Positions 8,900-17,868 of a stretch of DNA of 64,000 nt are shown one piece after another. Positions within the stretch are counted from its first letter, which is position 1; each line of letters starts with the position of its first letter. Under the pieces are notes generated by a model. It was not told the DNA's origin. It was given only the letters and a program-made list of their open reading frames with translations, and made no database searches. The DNA comes from Thalassocella blandensis (GTDB lineage: Bacteria; Pseudomonadota; Gammaproteobacteria; Pseudomonadales; Cellvibrionaceae), in assembly GCA_902141825.1 (NCBI GenBank), contig CABFPG010000010.1, forward strand, positions 62,001-126,000. Direction: 5' to 3'. A program made the position numbers and the translations under genes.

Positions 8900-10108
8900 T
8901 TAAACCAGATTGAACTCAGGATCTTCAATAATTTTCCAGGGCAAACCGTGTTGGTTCATGTCTTCCATAAATGGATCGGGGTCCATCTGTTCCATATTCC
9001 AAACACCATCTTGCATCCACTTTTGTTCCAACATCATTTTTGCGCCGATCATAGCCGGCACGCCAGTGGTGTAGGAAATCGCCTGCGATTGTACTTCTGC
9101 ATAGCAGTCCTGGTGATCACAGATATTGTAGAGGTATACCGTTTTGGGTTTGCCATCTTTTATGCCTGTGACCACACAGCCAATACATGTTTTCCCCTTA
9201 GTGCGCGGTCCCAGAGTAGAAGGGTCCGGCAACAATGTTTTCAAAAACTGAATAGGTACAATCTGCTGGCCCTGGTAATCAACGGGTTCAATTCCTGTCA
9301 TGCCAACGTTACCCAGTACTTCCAGATGCTTTAAGTAATTTTCGGAAAAGCTCATCCAGAATTGCGCTTTTTTCAGGCTTGGAAAATTCTTGGTCAGGGA
9401 TTCCAGCTCTTCATGGTACATCCGGTAAATATTGTAAGTTCCAACACCGTCCGGGCAGGTAAAGCTCTGCTTTAAAGACATGGCCGGCGTCGTCACGAAT
9501 TCACCGTCTTCCCAGTGGCGGCACTCAGCTGTCACTTCACGGATATTAATTTCCGGATTGAAGTTGGTGGCAAACGGATAGCCGTGATCGCCGCCATTGA
9601 CATCGATAATATCCAGCGTGTGAATCTCATCGAAATAATGCTTGGCGATATAACTGGTGAATACATTGGTTGCGCCTGGATCAAAACCTGACCCCAGCAA
9701 AGCCATTAATCCAGCTTGCTTGAATTTGTCCTGATAGGCCCACTGCCACTTGTACTCAAACTTTGCCGTATCCAGAGGCTCGTAGTTGGCCGTGTCCAGA
9801 TAATTTACACCTGTTTCCAGACAGGCATCCATAATTGTCAGGTCTTGATAAGGCAGCGCGACATTGATAACCATGGCAGGCTTTTCTTTGTTAATTAACG
9901 CTACCAGTTCGGGAACATTGTCCGCATCAACTTGGGCCGTCGCAATTTTACGACCCTGCTTTTCTTCGATTTGCGCAGCAATTTTTTTGCATTTTTCTTC
10001 GGTGCGACTTGCCAGCACGATGTCAGTAAATACGTCCGCAAGCTGTGCACATTTGTGTGCAACAACCTGGCCTACGCCACCTGCGCCGATAATAAGAACT
10101 TTAGCCAT
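8900..10108 (-). CDS. Carboxynorspermidine synthase (saccharopine dehydrogenase-like)
   Basis: A 402-residue NAD(P)H-dependent enzyme that condenses a diamine with aspartate semialdehyde to give carboxy(nor)spermidine. The N-terminal Rossmann motif VLIIGAGGVGQVVAHKCA is clear, and the following 390 residues match saccharopine-dehydrogenase-type length and order (GSGFDPGATNVF in the middle, SYTTGVPAMIGAKMM near the end). Its gene lies between speA (15 bp upstream) and nspC (3 bp downstream), the usual partner arrangement. The family is known from Vibrio and many gut bacteria that use this route instead of S-adenosylmethionine-dependent spermidine synthase. The pathway symbol varies between annotations, so none is given. 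Confidence 0.9.
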   Translation of the reverse strand: MAKVLIIGAGGVGQVVAHKCAQLADVFTDIVLASRTEEKCKKIAAQIEEKQGRKIATAQVDADNVPELVALINKEKPAMVINVALPYQDLTIMDACLETGVNYLDTANYEPLDTAKFEYKWQWAYQDKFKQAGLMALLGSGFDPGATNVFTSYIAKHYFDEIHTLDIIDVNGGDHGYPFATNFNPEINIREVTAECRHWEDGEFVTTPAMSLKQSFTCPDGVGTYNIYRMYHEELESLTKNFPSLKKAQFWMSFSENYLKHLEVLGNVGMTGIEPVDYQGQQIVPIQFLKTLLPDPSTLGPRTKGKTCIGCVVTGIKDGKPKTVYLYNICDHQDCYAEVQSQAISYTTGVPAMIGAKMMLEQKWMQDGVWNMEQMDPDPFMEDMNQHGLPWKIIEDPEFNLV

Positions 10109-10123
10109 AAGAGTTTCCTCAAA

Positions 10124-12025
10124 TTATTTTTCGTAGTAGGTGTAGCCTTGCATACTTGCATTAAAGCTTTTAATCATTTCGGTACGTTCACGTGCAGTAA
10201 TGCGACCTTCACGAACCGCTCGTTCAGCCGTGTTCCGGTAATTGACCAGCATGCTTTGTGGTTGATACTCCACATAGCTCAGAACATCCGCAATGGTGTC
10301 GCCATGAATTTCTTTCACAAATTCGTAGGTGCCGTCACTGTTCAGGCGAACACTTACCACATTGGTATCACCAAACAAATTGTGTAGATCACCAAGTGTT
10401 TCCTGATAGGCACCTACTAAGAATACACCGATGTAATATTCTTCATCTTCTTTCAACGGATGAAGTGACAGTGTTTTTTGTGTTTCATATTCACCAATAA
10501 AGCTGTCAATCTTACCGTCACAGTCACACGTAATATCCGCAATCACCGCTTCGCGGGTCGGCTTTTCATCCAGGCGATGGATGGGCATGATCGGGAACTG
10601 CTGATCAATAGCCCAGATGTCTGGGAGTGACTGGAACAAGCTAAAGTTCCCGTAGTAAATATCTGCCAGTGATTGCTTCAACCCTTCAAGATCCTGTGGT
10701 ACACGATCCATGGTTTCCAGCAGAGCGGTAATCGCGTGCAAAATATCGAGAAACAGGTTTTCTGCCACAGAGCGAGAACGCAAATCCATCAGACCGCGGC
10801 GGAACTGTTCACGCGCTTCATTGCGGTAATAGTGCGTATCGTTGTAATTTTCCTGTAACCGTCGAGGGTTTAATTCCGCTCGCACATCTCGCATTTGTTT
10901 CAACAGCGGATGATCATCTTCTTTAGGCTCAGGCAAGGCTGTAGGTTCAAAATTATTGGTATCTAAAATGTTGAACAGCAAAACAGACGAATAAGCAACC
11001 GTGGCGCGCCCGGATTCGGTGACAATAGTCGGGTGCGGCATTTTATGCTGGTCCAGCGTCTGCTTTAATGTGTCGACAATATCTTCGCAGTATTCGATTA
11101 AGCTGTAATTACGGCTTTGTTCTTCATTGCGTTCTGCACCCGAGTAGTCAACCGCCAGGCCTCCACCCAGATCGATATAGCTCAGCGCAGCACCTTCAGC
11201 GCGCAAGTCGGCATAAAAACGACACGCTTCCGCGATACCATTTCGAATATCCTGAATATTCGGGATCTGTGAACCCAGATGGCAATGTAATAATTGCAAA
11301 CAGTCCAGCATGTTTTCCGCTTTTAGCTTGTCGACCACTTCGATGAGCTGAGTTGTGGTTAAGCCAAATACGCTACGATCGCCACTGGTGGTGTTCCAAT
11401 GTCCGCTGACTTTGGTGGTCATTTTTACACGTACGCCGATGTAGGGTTTTACATCCAGCGCTTTACTGCGTTCAATGATAATGGGTAATTCAGTCGGCGT
11501 TTCGATAACGAAAAAGCAGATGAACCCCAGTTTAACCGCCTGCAGGCCAAGTTCGATGAATTCTTCATCTTTATAGCCGTTGCAGATAATCAGGCTGCCA
11601 GGCTCTTCCAGAGTGGACAGTGCGGCAATCATTTCTGGTTTGCTGCCCACTTCAAAGCCGTGCTGGTAGCGTTTACCAAAATCGGCGATCTCTTCTACGA
11701 CCTGTGCCTGCTGGTTAACTTTAATGGGGTAAACGCCGCGATAGGTGCCGGCATAACCCAGGGTGTCGATCGCCTGACGAAAAGCTTCGTTCAAACGAAA
11801 AATCTGTGCATCCAGGATATTCTCAATCCGTAAAATGACGGGCATATGCAAATCGCGTTCAGCCATGCCTTCAATAATATCCAGCAGGGGAACTTGGGTG
11901 TGCAATGTTTTAGCGGTAACTTTGCCGTCGTCTGACAGGCCAAAATAATCGTTCGCCCAGCGGTCTATGCCGTAGAGCTGAGCGGAATCTTTGACTGTCC
12001 AACGGGGATTTTGAGATTTAGCCAA
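10124..12025 (-). CDS. speA: Biosynthetic arginine decarboxylase
   Basis: A 633-residue PLP enzyme of the SpeA (fold III) type that converts arginine to agmatine. The PLP lysine is in GVYPIKVNQQ near residue 100; other conserved blocks are CHLGSQIPN, DLGGGLAVDY and VTESGRA, and the full length fits biosynthetic rather than degradative arginine decarboxylase. The start is a TTG at 12025 preceded by TTAGGAGA with a 7-base spacing; no in-frame ATG does better. It is the first gene of the minus-strand polyamine operon and is followed after 15 bp by the carboxynorspermidine synthase gene. The leader carries two inverted repeats described separately. Confidence 0.93.
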   Translation of the reverse strand: MAKSQNPRWTVKDSAQLYGIDRWANDYFGLSDDGKVTAKTLHTQVPLLDIIEGMAERDLHMPVILRIENILDAQIFRLNEAFRQAIDTLGYAGTYRGVYPIKVNQQAQVVEEIADFGKRYQHGFEVGSKPEMIAALSTLEEPGSLIICNGYKDEEFIELGLQAVKLGFICFFVIETPTELPIIIERSKALDVKPYIGVRVKMTTKVSGHWNTTSGDRSVFGLTTTQLIEVVDKLKAENMLDCLQLLHCHLGSQIPNIQDIRNGIAEACRFYADLRAEGAALSYIDLGGGLAVDYSGAERNEEQSRNYSLIEYCEDIVDTLKQTLDQHKMPHPTIVTESGRATVAYSSVLLFNILDTNNFEPTALPEPKEDDHPLLKQMRDVRAELNPRRLQENYNDTHYYRNEAREQFRRGLMDLRSRSVAENLFLDILHAITALLETMDRVPQDLEGLKQSLADIYYGNFSLFQSLPDIWAIDQQFPIMPIHRLDEKPTREAVIADITCDCDGKIDSFIGEYETQKTLSLHPLKEDEEYYIGVFLVGAYQETLGDLHNLFGDTNVVSVRLNSDGTYEFVKEIHGDTIADVLSYVEYQPQSMLVNYRNTAERAVREGRITARERTEMIKSFNASMQGYTYYEK

Positions 12026-12090
12026 TGACGGTCTCCTAAGGTGAAGCGCTGCGTGAAGTTAGCAATGTGCAGCATAAATGAAACGGGACC

Positions 12091-12141
12091 AAGAGAGTCC
12101 TTCCACTCTCTTAAAAGCCGGCAATTCTGCCTGAGATTGCC
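12091..12141 (-). promoter_or_regulatory. Leader hairpins upstream of speA
   Basis: The gene-free 12026-12414 spacer separates speA from the divergent kinase gene. In the speA leader, AAGAGAGT (12091-12098) pairs with ACTCTCTT (12105-12112), and GGCAAT (12120-12125) with ATTGCC (12136-12141). Neither has a T-run, so they are not plain terminators. A role in polyamine-dependent control or as operator is possible; no known riboswitch core was recognised. Confidence 0.3.
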
Positions 12142-12414
12142 ATGCAAATCTAGTGTACAGGGGAGTGATTTATCATAGATTTTTTGCACCGGTATGAAAC
12201 GCGAAATTTTGCATGGTTGAACAGAAAGTGTACTAAAATGCGCGCCAACGAGAAATTTATGCGGTTGGACACCCATATTTGCCGTTCACCGAGCTAAAAA
12301 AGGCCTTTATCATATAGTTTGAACAAGATATCTCGCTTTTGGGCATTATTGCTCTCGAGGGAACGAGAAAGACGAAAGGTTAGGGATCTAAACGAACACA
12401 TTGGGAACCGTAGT

Positions 12415-13587
12415 ATGAAAGTTCAGTTTCTCCCCCAACAATGGTTGTTTTGGGTGTGCCACATCGGAGGGTGGTTGTGTGTATCGTTACCTTTTGTCCA
12501 TTTGGACGTAGGACAGCTGGATGCTGTGTTGACAGGGACCGGGGCCAGGGATGGTGCCAGCTACTCGTGGCAAACGGAATTATTGCGGTTTATTTTGAGT
12601 TTGCCGGTATTGTTATGGTACCGGTATTTATTCGTCAGCCACAATTGGCGGCAGCTGGTGCCGGTTGAACTGGTGAGTTTGACGCTGGGCTTTAACCTGA
12701 TTTTTGCCCTGTTCTTTTCCTATATGTTGCCCTATAACATTCCGCGCACAGAGTGGTGGTTTGAATGGTTTCAAAAAGAATCCAGCGGCACTACCCGCGA
12801 GTTTGATGAAAAGCTGATTAGCTTTCTCTATTCCTACTCGGCACAGCTTCTCTGGTGCTTTTTCTATGTATTGATACATTCTTTAAAAACCAATAAGACC
12901 TTTGAGCAACAGGAAGAACGCATGCAGGGCGAATTAAAAACGGCGATGATCAGTTCGTTATCCAGTCAGATCAGTCCTCACTTTTTATTTAATGCGATGA
13001 ACAATATTTGCTGCTTGATGGACGAAGATGTTGGCAAGGCGCAAACAGCTTTGCGTGCTTTTTCAGATGTGTTGCGTTTTAGTTTAAATGATTCGGTGAA
13101 TCAAACCATCTCTATAAAAGAAGAGATGGATCTCGTGCAAAATTACATGGAAGTGGTCAGTATACAATTTGAAGACAAGCTTCGTTTTTCCGCTCAGATT
13201 TCCGAAGATGTTTTAACTTACAGTATTCCCCCGATGATCATTCAATTGCTGGTAGAAAATGCGATTAAACATGGTATCAGTCAATTAAAACAGGGCGGTG
13301 TTGTGACTGTGAAGATTGCGCACGAATCCCTGGGTTTGCGTCTGGTGGTGGAAAATACGGGAATCTTACAGGCTAAAAAGAACAGCCATAAACGTTGTGT
13401 AGGATTGAAAAATATTCAGGAACGTTTGTTACTGGTGTATGGTGACAGAGCGACCTTTCAGCTTTACCAGCGTAATACGGAGGTTCAAGCGCAATTGGAC
13501 GCCGAGCAAATGGAGGCGGATATGCGGGATAAAGAAGCTGCCAGTGTGATTGCGGAGATTTATTTTCCCAAAATCCGTAGTGCATAG
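12415..13587 (+). CDS. LytS/AlgZ-type sensor histidine kinase
   Basis: A 390-residue membrane sensor. Four hydrophobic segments lie in the first 160 residues (starting WLFWVCHIGGWLCVSL). The His_kinase domain follows with the phospho-accepting His in QISPHFLFNAMNNI, and an ATP-binding domain with the N-box IIQLLVENAIKHG. This is the compact LytS/YehU/AlgZ family that works with LytTR regulators. ATG 12415 is preferred over an in-frame TTG at 12319 because the extra 32 residues (RERERRKVRD...) are hydrophilic and unlike the family N-terminus. A LytTR response regulator follows 79 bp later. An AlgZ/AlgR-like pair controlling pili or exopolysaccharide is a reasonable inference, but the signal is unknown. 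Confidence 0.85.
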   Translation: MKVQFLPQQWLFWVCHIGGWLCVSLPFVHLDVGQLDAVLTGTGARDGASYSWQTELLRFILSLPVLLWYRYLFVSHNWRQLVPVELVSLTLGFNLIFALFFSYMLPYNIPRTEWWFEWFQKESSGTTREFDEKLISFLYSYSAQLLWCFFYVLIHSLKTNKTFEQQEERMQGELKTAMISSLSSQISPHFLFNAMNNICCLMDEDVGKAQTALRAFSDVLRFSLNDSVNQTISIKEEMDLVQNYMEVVSIQFEDKLRFSAQISEDVLTYSIPPMIIQLLVENAIKHGISQLKQGGVVTVKIAHESLGLRLVVENTGILQAKKNSHKRCVGLKNIQERLLLVYGDRATFQLYQRNTEVQAQLDAEQMEADMRDKEAASVIAEIYFPKIRSA

Positions 13588-13666
13588 TTAGTCATGGGCT
13601 GGCCGTAGGCAACTGCCATGAGCCGGCTGTTCGTAGTAGATTGGGACCACTCACAGGAGAATATAC

Positions 13667-14377
13667 TTGAGGGCCATAATAGTTGAAGACTCTCGCCTGG
13701 CGCGACAGGGCTTAAAGAAGCAACTACTTGAGCACCCTGTTGTTGAGGTTGTCGGGGAAGCGGAAAATGCCGACGATGCGATTGAAATCATACAACACCA
13801 TAACCCGGATGTACTCTTTTTGGATATTCACATGCCGGGTAAAGATGGTTTCGAAATGTTGCTGGATTTACCGTATTGCCCGCGTATTATTTTTACTACG
13901 GCATATATGGAGTACGCCATACGCTCTTTTGATTTTAATACGGTAGATTATCTGTTAAAACCCATTCGGCCAGAGCGACTGGCCGTAGCGATAGAAAAAT
14001 TGATGGTCAGTCAGGATAAGGCTGTATTCAATGAAGATAAACTGAACGAAGATAGTCAGATTTTTGTGAAGGATGGCGATGATTCCTTTCTGATTGAGAT
14101 TGCGCAAATTCGATATTTTGAAAGCTGTGGTAATTACACCAAGGTGTACTTCGCCGATGATGCGCCCTTAATTTACAAGAGCTTAAGCAAGATAGAACGG
14201 CGTTTACCGGAAGCTATGTTCTTTCGGGTAAGTCGGCAGCAGCTTATTAATTTGAAATGGGTTGATCGTGTGGAGGAGGGGATTTCCGGTGGCTATAACC
14301 TCACCTTAAAAACTGGAGAGGAAATACAGGTTTCGCGCAACCATTCTTCTCGCCTGAGGAGCTTATATTCCTTATAA
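13667..14377 (+). CDS. LytTR-family response regulator (AlgR-like)
   Basis: A 236-residue regulator: receiver domain (about 1-120) with acidic pocket VEDS, phospho-acceptor Asp in VLFLDIHMPG, the Thr in IIFTTAY and the Lys in YLLKPI; then a LytTR DNA-binding domain (about 135-236, IRYFESCGNYTKVYF and FFRVSRQQLINL). The start is TTG at 13667 with CAGGAGAA 8 bases upstream. It lies directly after the LytS-type kinase and ends in a strong terminator, so the two form one unit. LytTR domains bind direct repeats; candidate targets in this window, such as the pilin gene, are inference. Confidence 0.88.
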   Translation: MRAIIVEDSRLARQGLKKQLLEHPVVEVVGEAENADDAIEIIQHHNPDVLFLDIHMPGKDGFEMLLDLPYCPRIIFTTAYMEYAIRSFDFNTVDYLLKPIRPERLAVAIEKLMVSQDKAVFNEDKLNEDSQIFVKDGDDSFLIEIAQIRYFESCGNYTKVYFADDAPLIYKSLSKIERRLPEAMFFRVSRQQLINLKWVDRVEEGISGGYNLTLKTGEEIQVSRNHSSRLRSLYSL

Positions 14378-14396
14378 AGTTCACGTTGGACCATAA

Positions 14397-14430
14397 AAAA
14401 ACACCACTCAGCAAGCTGAATGGTGTTTTT
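14397..14430. terminator. Bidirectional terminator between converging genes
   Basis: AAAAACACCA pairs with TGGTGTTTTT, with an inner TCAGC-AA-GCTGA stem. A/T runs on both sides serve the response regulator (+) and the gene ending at 14454 (-). Confidence 0.88.
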
Positions 14431-14453
14431 GCGAGGCGTGGTCTAAAACCGAT

Positions 14454-15464
14454 TTAGTTTTCTTCCAGGCTCATGTAAACCAGCGTTTGGTTGACGAGTT
14501 GATAAGCTACTTCACCAAAGGTCATTGGGCCTGTCAGACTTGCTGTTTGCTTACCTTCCAGTTCAGAGTACAGGTAGTTGAGAATACAGTTGCAGCTATA
14601 GGCTATGCTCGGTTTTCCTGACGCTTGCAATGCGGTATTGAACTCTGAAACATAATCCAACACCGGCGTGGCAAAGCGGTATTCAAGATCGGCAAAGACA
14701 GGGGCATAGAGTTTTACCGAATCGTAAAGCAGTTCCTGAATACTGACATTCACAGAGATACCGGAATAGTCTGCAACCAGCGGCAACTTAGTGTCGATAT
14801 TGTTTTCTTTAATGTAGGCCGCAAGATTTATCTCTTCGCCATCAACGGTACAGCTTCCCACTTCAAACCCGTCTTGAGGGAAGCGTATGACTGGGCCATT
14901 CCCCTGAGAAAACAGATTGATGATATTAATGTTTGCCTGCTGTTGCTCGGGCAGAGGTACATGCACTACTACCGCCCGCGTTTCATCAAGCGCACCACCT
15001 GCAGTGCCCAGAGCTACTTTTGGTGATTTTTGGCCTAAATCATCCAGATGGATGCCTGATATCCAGCCCATTATCGGCGTGAAAAACATTCGCTCGAAAT
15101 TTGGTGCTCCCTGAGCGTAGGCCATGTGCACATCGGAGTGTGCGGGCAAAATGATGATGCTGAAACCGTGTTCCGGTGCCTCTTTAGCAACTCGGTTTAT
15201 GGTGCTCGCGTCATACATGGTGAAGCGAGGGAAATTATTTGAAAAGCCACTAAGGGTTGTTACGTAAGCAATATCACGATCTGCTTTACCACCTTCGGCG
15301 GTCATAAAATAGGGGATGGTTCCCGCTATCCAGTTGCCAGAGGGAAGATTGTCGAGCATCCCTTCGTCGCCCGCAATAATCAGATAGTCGCCACGCTCAA
15401 TCATTTTAATGAGCATTTCTCGATCGACAGTTTGGCTTGTCAGAGAAATTGAATCGGCTGGCAT
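14454..15464 (-). CDS. Unrecognised 336-residue protein
   Basis: I cannot assign a function with confidence. The protein is soluble, without signal peptide or membrane helix. Distinct stretches are GDYLIIAGDEGMLDNLPSGNWIAG near residues 26-49, IIILPAHSDVHMAYAQGAPN in the middle, and SYSCNCILNYLYSELEGK near the C-terminus. The His/Asp-rich and Cys-rich spots might be catalytic or metal-binding. The start is well supported (AAGGAGTACAT before the ATG). It is the second gene of a two-gene minus-strand unit, 20 bp after the gene starting at 16729. The FSNNFPRFT and PIMGWISGIHLDDLG stretches suggest a conserved enzyme-like fold rather than a structural protein. Confidence 0.75.
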   Translation of the reverse strand: MPADSISLTSQTVDREMLIKMIERGDYLIIAGDEGMLDNLPSGNWIAGTIPYFMTAEGGKADRDIAYVTTLSGFSNNFPRFTMYDASTINRVAKEAPEHGFSIIILPAHSDVHMAYAQGAPNFERMFFTPIMGWISGIHLDDLGQKSPKVALGTAGGALDETRAVVVHVPLPEQQQANINIINLFSQGNGPVIRFPQDGFEVGSCTVDGEEINLAAYIKENNIDTKLPLVADYSGISVNVSIQELLYDSVKLYAPVFADLEYRFATPVLDYVSEFNTALQASGKPSIAYSCNCILNYLYSELEGKQTASLTGPMTFGEVAYQLVNQTLVYMSLEEN

Positions 15465-15484
15465 ATGTACTCCTTAATTTCAAC

Positions 15485-16729
15485 TTATACTGCGTGACTA
15501 AGAATTTTTTGAATCTCAGTTGACATGGAAGAACGGTTTTGCAGCATGAATTTGCGTAAAAGTCTCGCGGCTTCACTGCTGGAATGCGTTCTTTTTGCCA
15601 GTTTCATTTTTAACTGACTCAACATGAGATTGAACCCCATATGATTAGAACCAATTTGGAATTGATTTTCTAGGATTGATTTCCATACGAGGTTATTTTC
15701 TGGCGGCAAAACTCGGTCTTCGGCAGATGCTTTATTAAATCGATAATAAATTTCGTTTAGGTGAACGATCTCGGGACGAAGCTGTGTATATTTTTGCTTG
15801 ATGTATTCGCGCATGTTGGAGATTGCTTTGCCTTTCGCATCAGCACTTTTGTTGTGATTAAACATACTGCGCTGTTGCGTGTAAAACAGACTGAACGCGT
15901 AGTTCTTTGAGTTAATCAACTCAGTTCCACTTAATATAACGCCCCACACCGGATGGTCATGACGAGGGAGAACCAGTTTCTGGCGATTCGTTGCGACGGA
16001 AGCTTTCTTCCGTTGTTTATCACTCACAATACCGCAAAGCTGTTCAATCTCTTTTTCCATCTGCTTGCAGTTTTTAATGAAGAACTCACGCAGTTCGATA
16101 ACCAGTGGGAAACGATCTTGACGCGCATGTATTTTGGAGGCGGCAATTTTCAGTTTCGACAGCAGGTATTTTAGAGGCATGCTTTCTGTGCGAATGCGTA
16201 ACTTGTCGCTAATCAATTCAGACCAGACAGCATCAGACTCTACCGGGATATACGGAATCAGACGCGGAAACTGCTGGCTTCGGCGAATGTCTTCGTTGAT
16301 AGCCTGTACGATTTCTGAGTCAATATTCAGTAGCTTGCTAACTTGGTCAGCATCTATGCCATAGAGCTGTGATACCGCAACACGCTGTCTCAGGTGATTG
16401 GTGTATCGTCGAGCGGGATGGCCGAGGAACGATGGTTGTTCCACCAGCGTTAACGGAATCGCTGCGTTGCGCATACTTGGGTCAAATGCAACATTCGCAT
16501 GGATAAAGCTTTTATATCCACCGATAGTCCCGTGTTGCCAGGTGCCGGGACGCGTTTCCTGGCTGGAAGAGCTGCGCTGATCAAACAGGCGAAACATACT
16601 TTTATTGGATTTTTGTTCGACGTAAACGTGAATTTCACGTGCATCATCGTTCACTTTTACCTGAACAATATCCCAGGGGGGGAATAAACCTAATGCATAA
16701 TACACATTGGCGAAACTCATTTGCTCCAT
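15485..16729 (-). CDS. Unrecognised 414-residue protein
   Basis: No family was recognised with confidence. The N-terminal stretch ALGLFPPWDIVQVKVNDD followed by REIHVYVEQ recalls the short beta-rich region at the start of some ISL3-type transposases, but no catalytic DDE pattern or zinc-finger Cys set follows. The rest is basic, helix-rich and built of two similar-looking halves: YIPVESDAVWSELISDKLRI and PENNLVWKSILENQFQIGSN, each followed by an LxxLKxxxAxxxH-type segment (YLLSKLKIAASKIHA and LMLSQLKMKLAKRTH). A related block PRHDHPVWGVILSGTELI lies between them, so the protein may contain three diverged repeats. It is followed after 20 bp by the gene at 14454. Start may be ATG 16729 or ATG 16720. 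Confidence 0.7.
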   Translation of the reverse strand: MEQMSFANVYYALGLFPPWDIVQVKVNDDAREIHVYVEQKSNKSMFRLFDQRSSSSQETRPGTWQHGTIGGYKSFIHANVAFDPSMRNAAIPLTLVEQPSFLGHPARRYTNHLRQRVAVSQLYGIDADQVSKLLNIDSEIVQAINEDIRRSQQFPRLIPYIPVESDAVWSELISDKLRIRTESMPLKYLLSKLKIAASKIHARQDRFPLVIELREFFIKNCKQMEKEIEQLCGIVSDKQRKKASVATNRQKLVLPRHDHPVWGVILSGTELINSKNYAFSLFYTQQRSMFNHNKSADAKGKAISNMREYIKQKYTQLRPEIVHLNEIYYRFNKASAEDRVLPPENNLVWKSILENQFQIGSNHMGFNLMLSQLKMKLAKRTHSSSEAARLLRKFMLQNRSSMSTEIQKILSHAV

Positions 16730-17293
16730 TTACAACGACCTCAATTCTAGTCTTCCCATTTTTGTCACGAGCTTAAATACTTCAGATTCTTGTGGGGCTG
16801 AATACATTTAAACCTTGGTGTAATGGGGGTTCTCGGTTTTTGGGAATCAGTACTATTAAACTAAGCCAATTAATAAAGCCAATGTCGAGCGCTATGCAGG
16901 TAACATTTGACTGATTTTATTTATAGTTGCCAGTATTTTAATCATATGAATTTAAAACTGAACAAATCGCATTGTTATTATGGCAAAGTATATAATTACT
17001 AGACCATTCGATCTAGCAAATGAATTTGGATCTACAGGGTGATTATATCTGCGAGCGGATATCGTCTCTATTAAATTGGTTAAATGTTGTATCAAAAAAA
17101 TAGAGCCAAGCAAAGCCTTTTAAGCAATTTACGGCAGGAATATGTCTTGCCATTTTCTTTTTGACGTTTTTTTCTCCATAGCAAAATAAAAAGCTTTTCT
17201 GAGGCTGTGATAAAGCGTTTGTTAGAACGCCTGATCTGAGGCCCTGTCGACCTCTCCAGAATCCAACTTTTAGCCTCCTAAAACCCGTCCATC

Positions 17294-17342
17294 ACTTATC
17301 GTTTTTGAACAATCAGTTCCAGTATTGTTCGTGGTGATAAGT
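17294..17342. repeat. Nested inverted repeat
   Basis: ACTTATC (17294-17300) pairs with GATAAGT (17336-17342), and inside it GAACAAT (17307-17313) pairs with ATTGTTC (17324-17330). The two-tier arrangement could fold as a long stem-loop in DNA or RNA. No T-run follows. Confidence 0.5.
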
Positions 17343-17389
17343 CCTGATTTCGCCACTTCGTTATACCTGTGATGCAGTGAGAAATCAGG
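17343..17389. repeat. 9-bp inverted repeat directly after the nested repeat
   Basis: CCTGATTTC (17343-17351) and GAAATCAGG (17381-17389) are perfect inverse copies around a 29-base loop. It begins where the previous nested repeat ends, so the two would form neighbouring hairpins. Confidence 0.5.
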
Positions 17390-17840
17390 GAAAAGAAACA
17401 TCAAGTAAAAATCGCTTACCCAAATCCAAATTGTATTATTTATAGCAGATTTATAGCAGGTTTATGGTAATTGTTTGGTGCAATTAAAAAAAATGAGAAA
17501 CATAGTTGGGCACAAGCAGATCTTAATATAAAAGTAAAATTGAAAAATTAGTATGCGATTGCAAACTAATAACTGATTATGGAGTGATTTACCGTTTAAC
17601 TCGTTATGCATATACGAAAATATATTTGGGTGGCAAAGATATTGCGTTGCAAAAATAAAATGTGCTGAAAATGAAGCGGTTATCGAATTCGAATATTCCA
17701 TGTGCTTGTCTGGAGGTAACGCGGGTTCCTTAACGCTACAGGAGCAGCGTCAAACGGCAAAACCCGTTGTATTTTTGTTAACGCAAAACATTTTGATACA
17801 GAAAAACGCTTAGCTTTGCCGCCACGTCTTCGTAGGCGAA

Positions 17841-17868
17841 TTACCTGCGGAGAAAAATATGCAGGTAA
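17841..17868. repeat. 8-bp inverted repeat (possible operator or hairpin)
   Basis: TTACCTGC (17841-17848) and GCAGGTAA (17861-17868) with a 12-base A-rich loop. The symmetry and spacing would fit a dimeric regulator site or an RNA hairpin. Confidence 0.45.

Noticed and set aside
12091-12141. Possible glycine-type riboswitch in the speA leader (minus strand shows CTCAGGCA and AGGAC)
   Set aside because: The upstream core elements expected of the glycine aptamer (GGAGAG and GCCGAAGG) are missing and the spacing does not fit, so only plain hairpins were kept.
15485-16729. ISL3-type transposase
   Set aside because: Only the first 35 residues look similar; no catalytic acidic residues, zinc-finger Cys set or terminal inverted repeats were found.
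17462-17701. 79-codon minus-strand frame in the gene-free region
   Set aside because: No ribosome site upstream and unusual composition (many Phe, Asn and Tyr); likely chance in AT-rich DNA.
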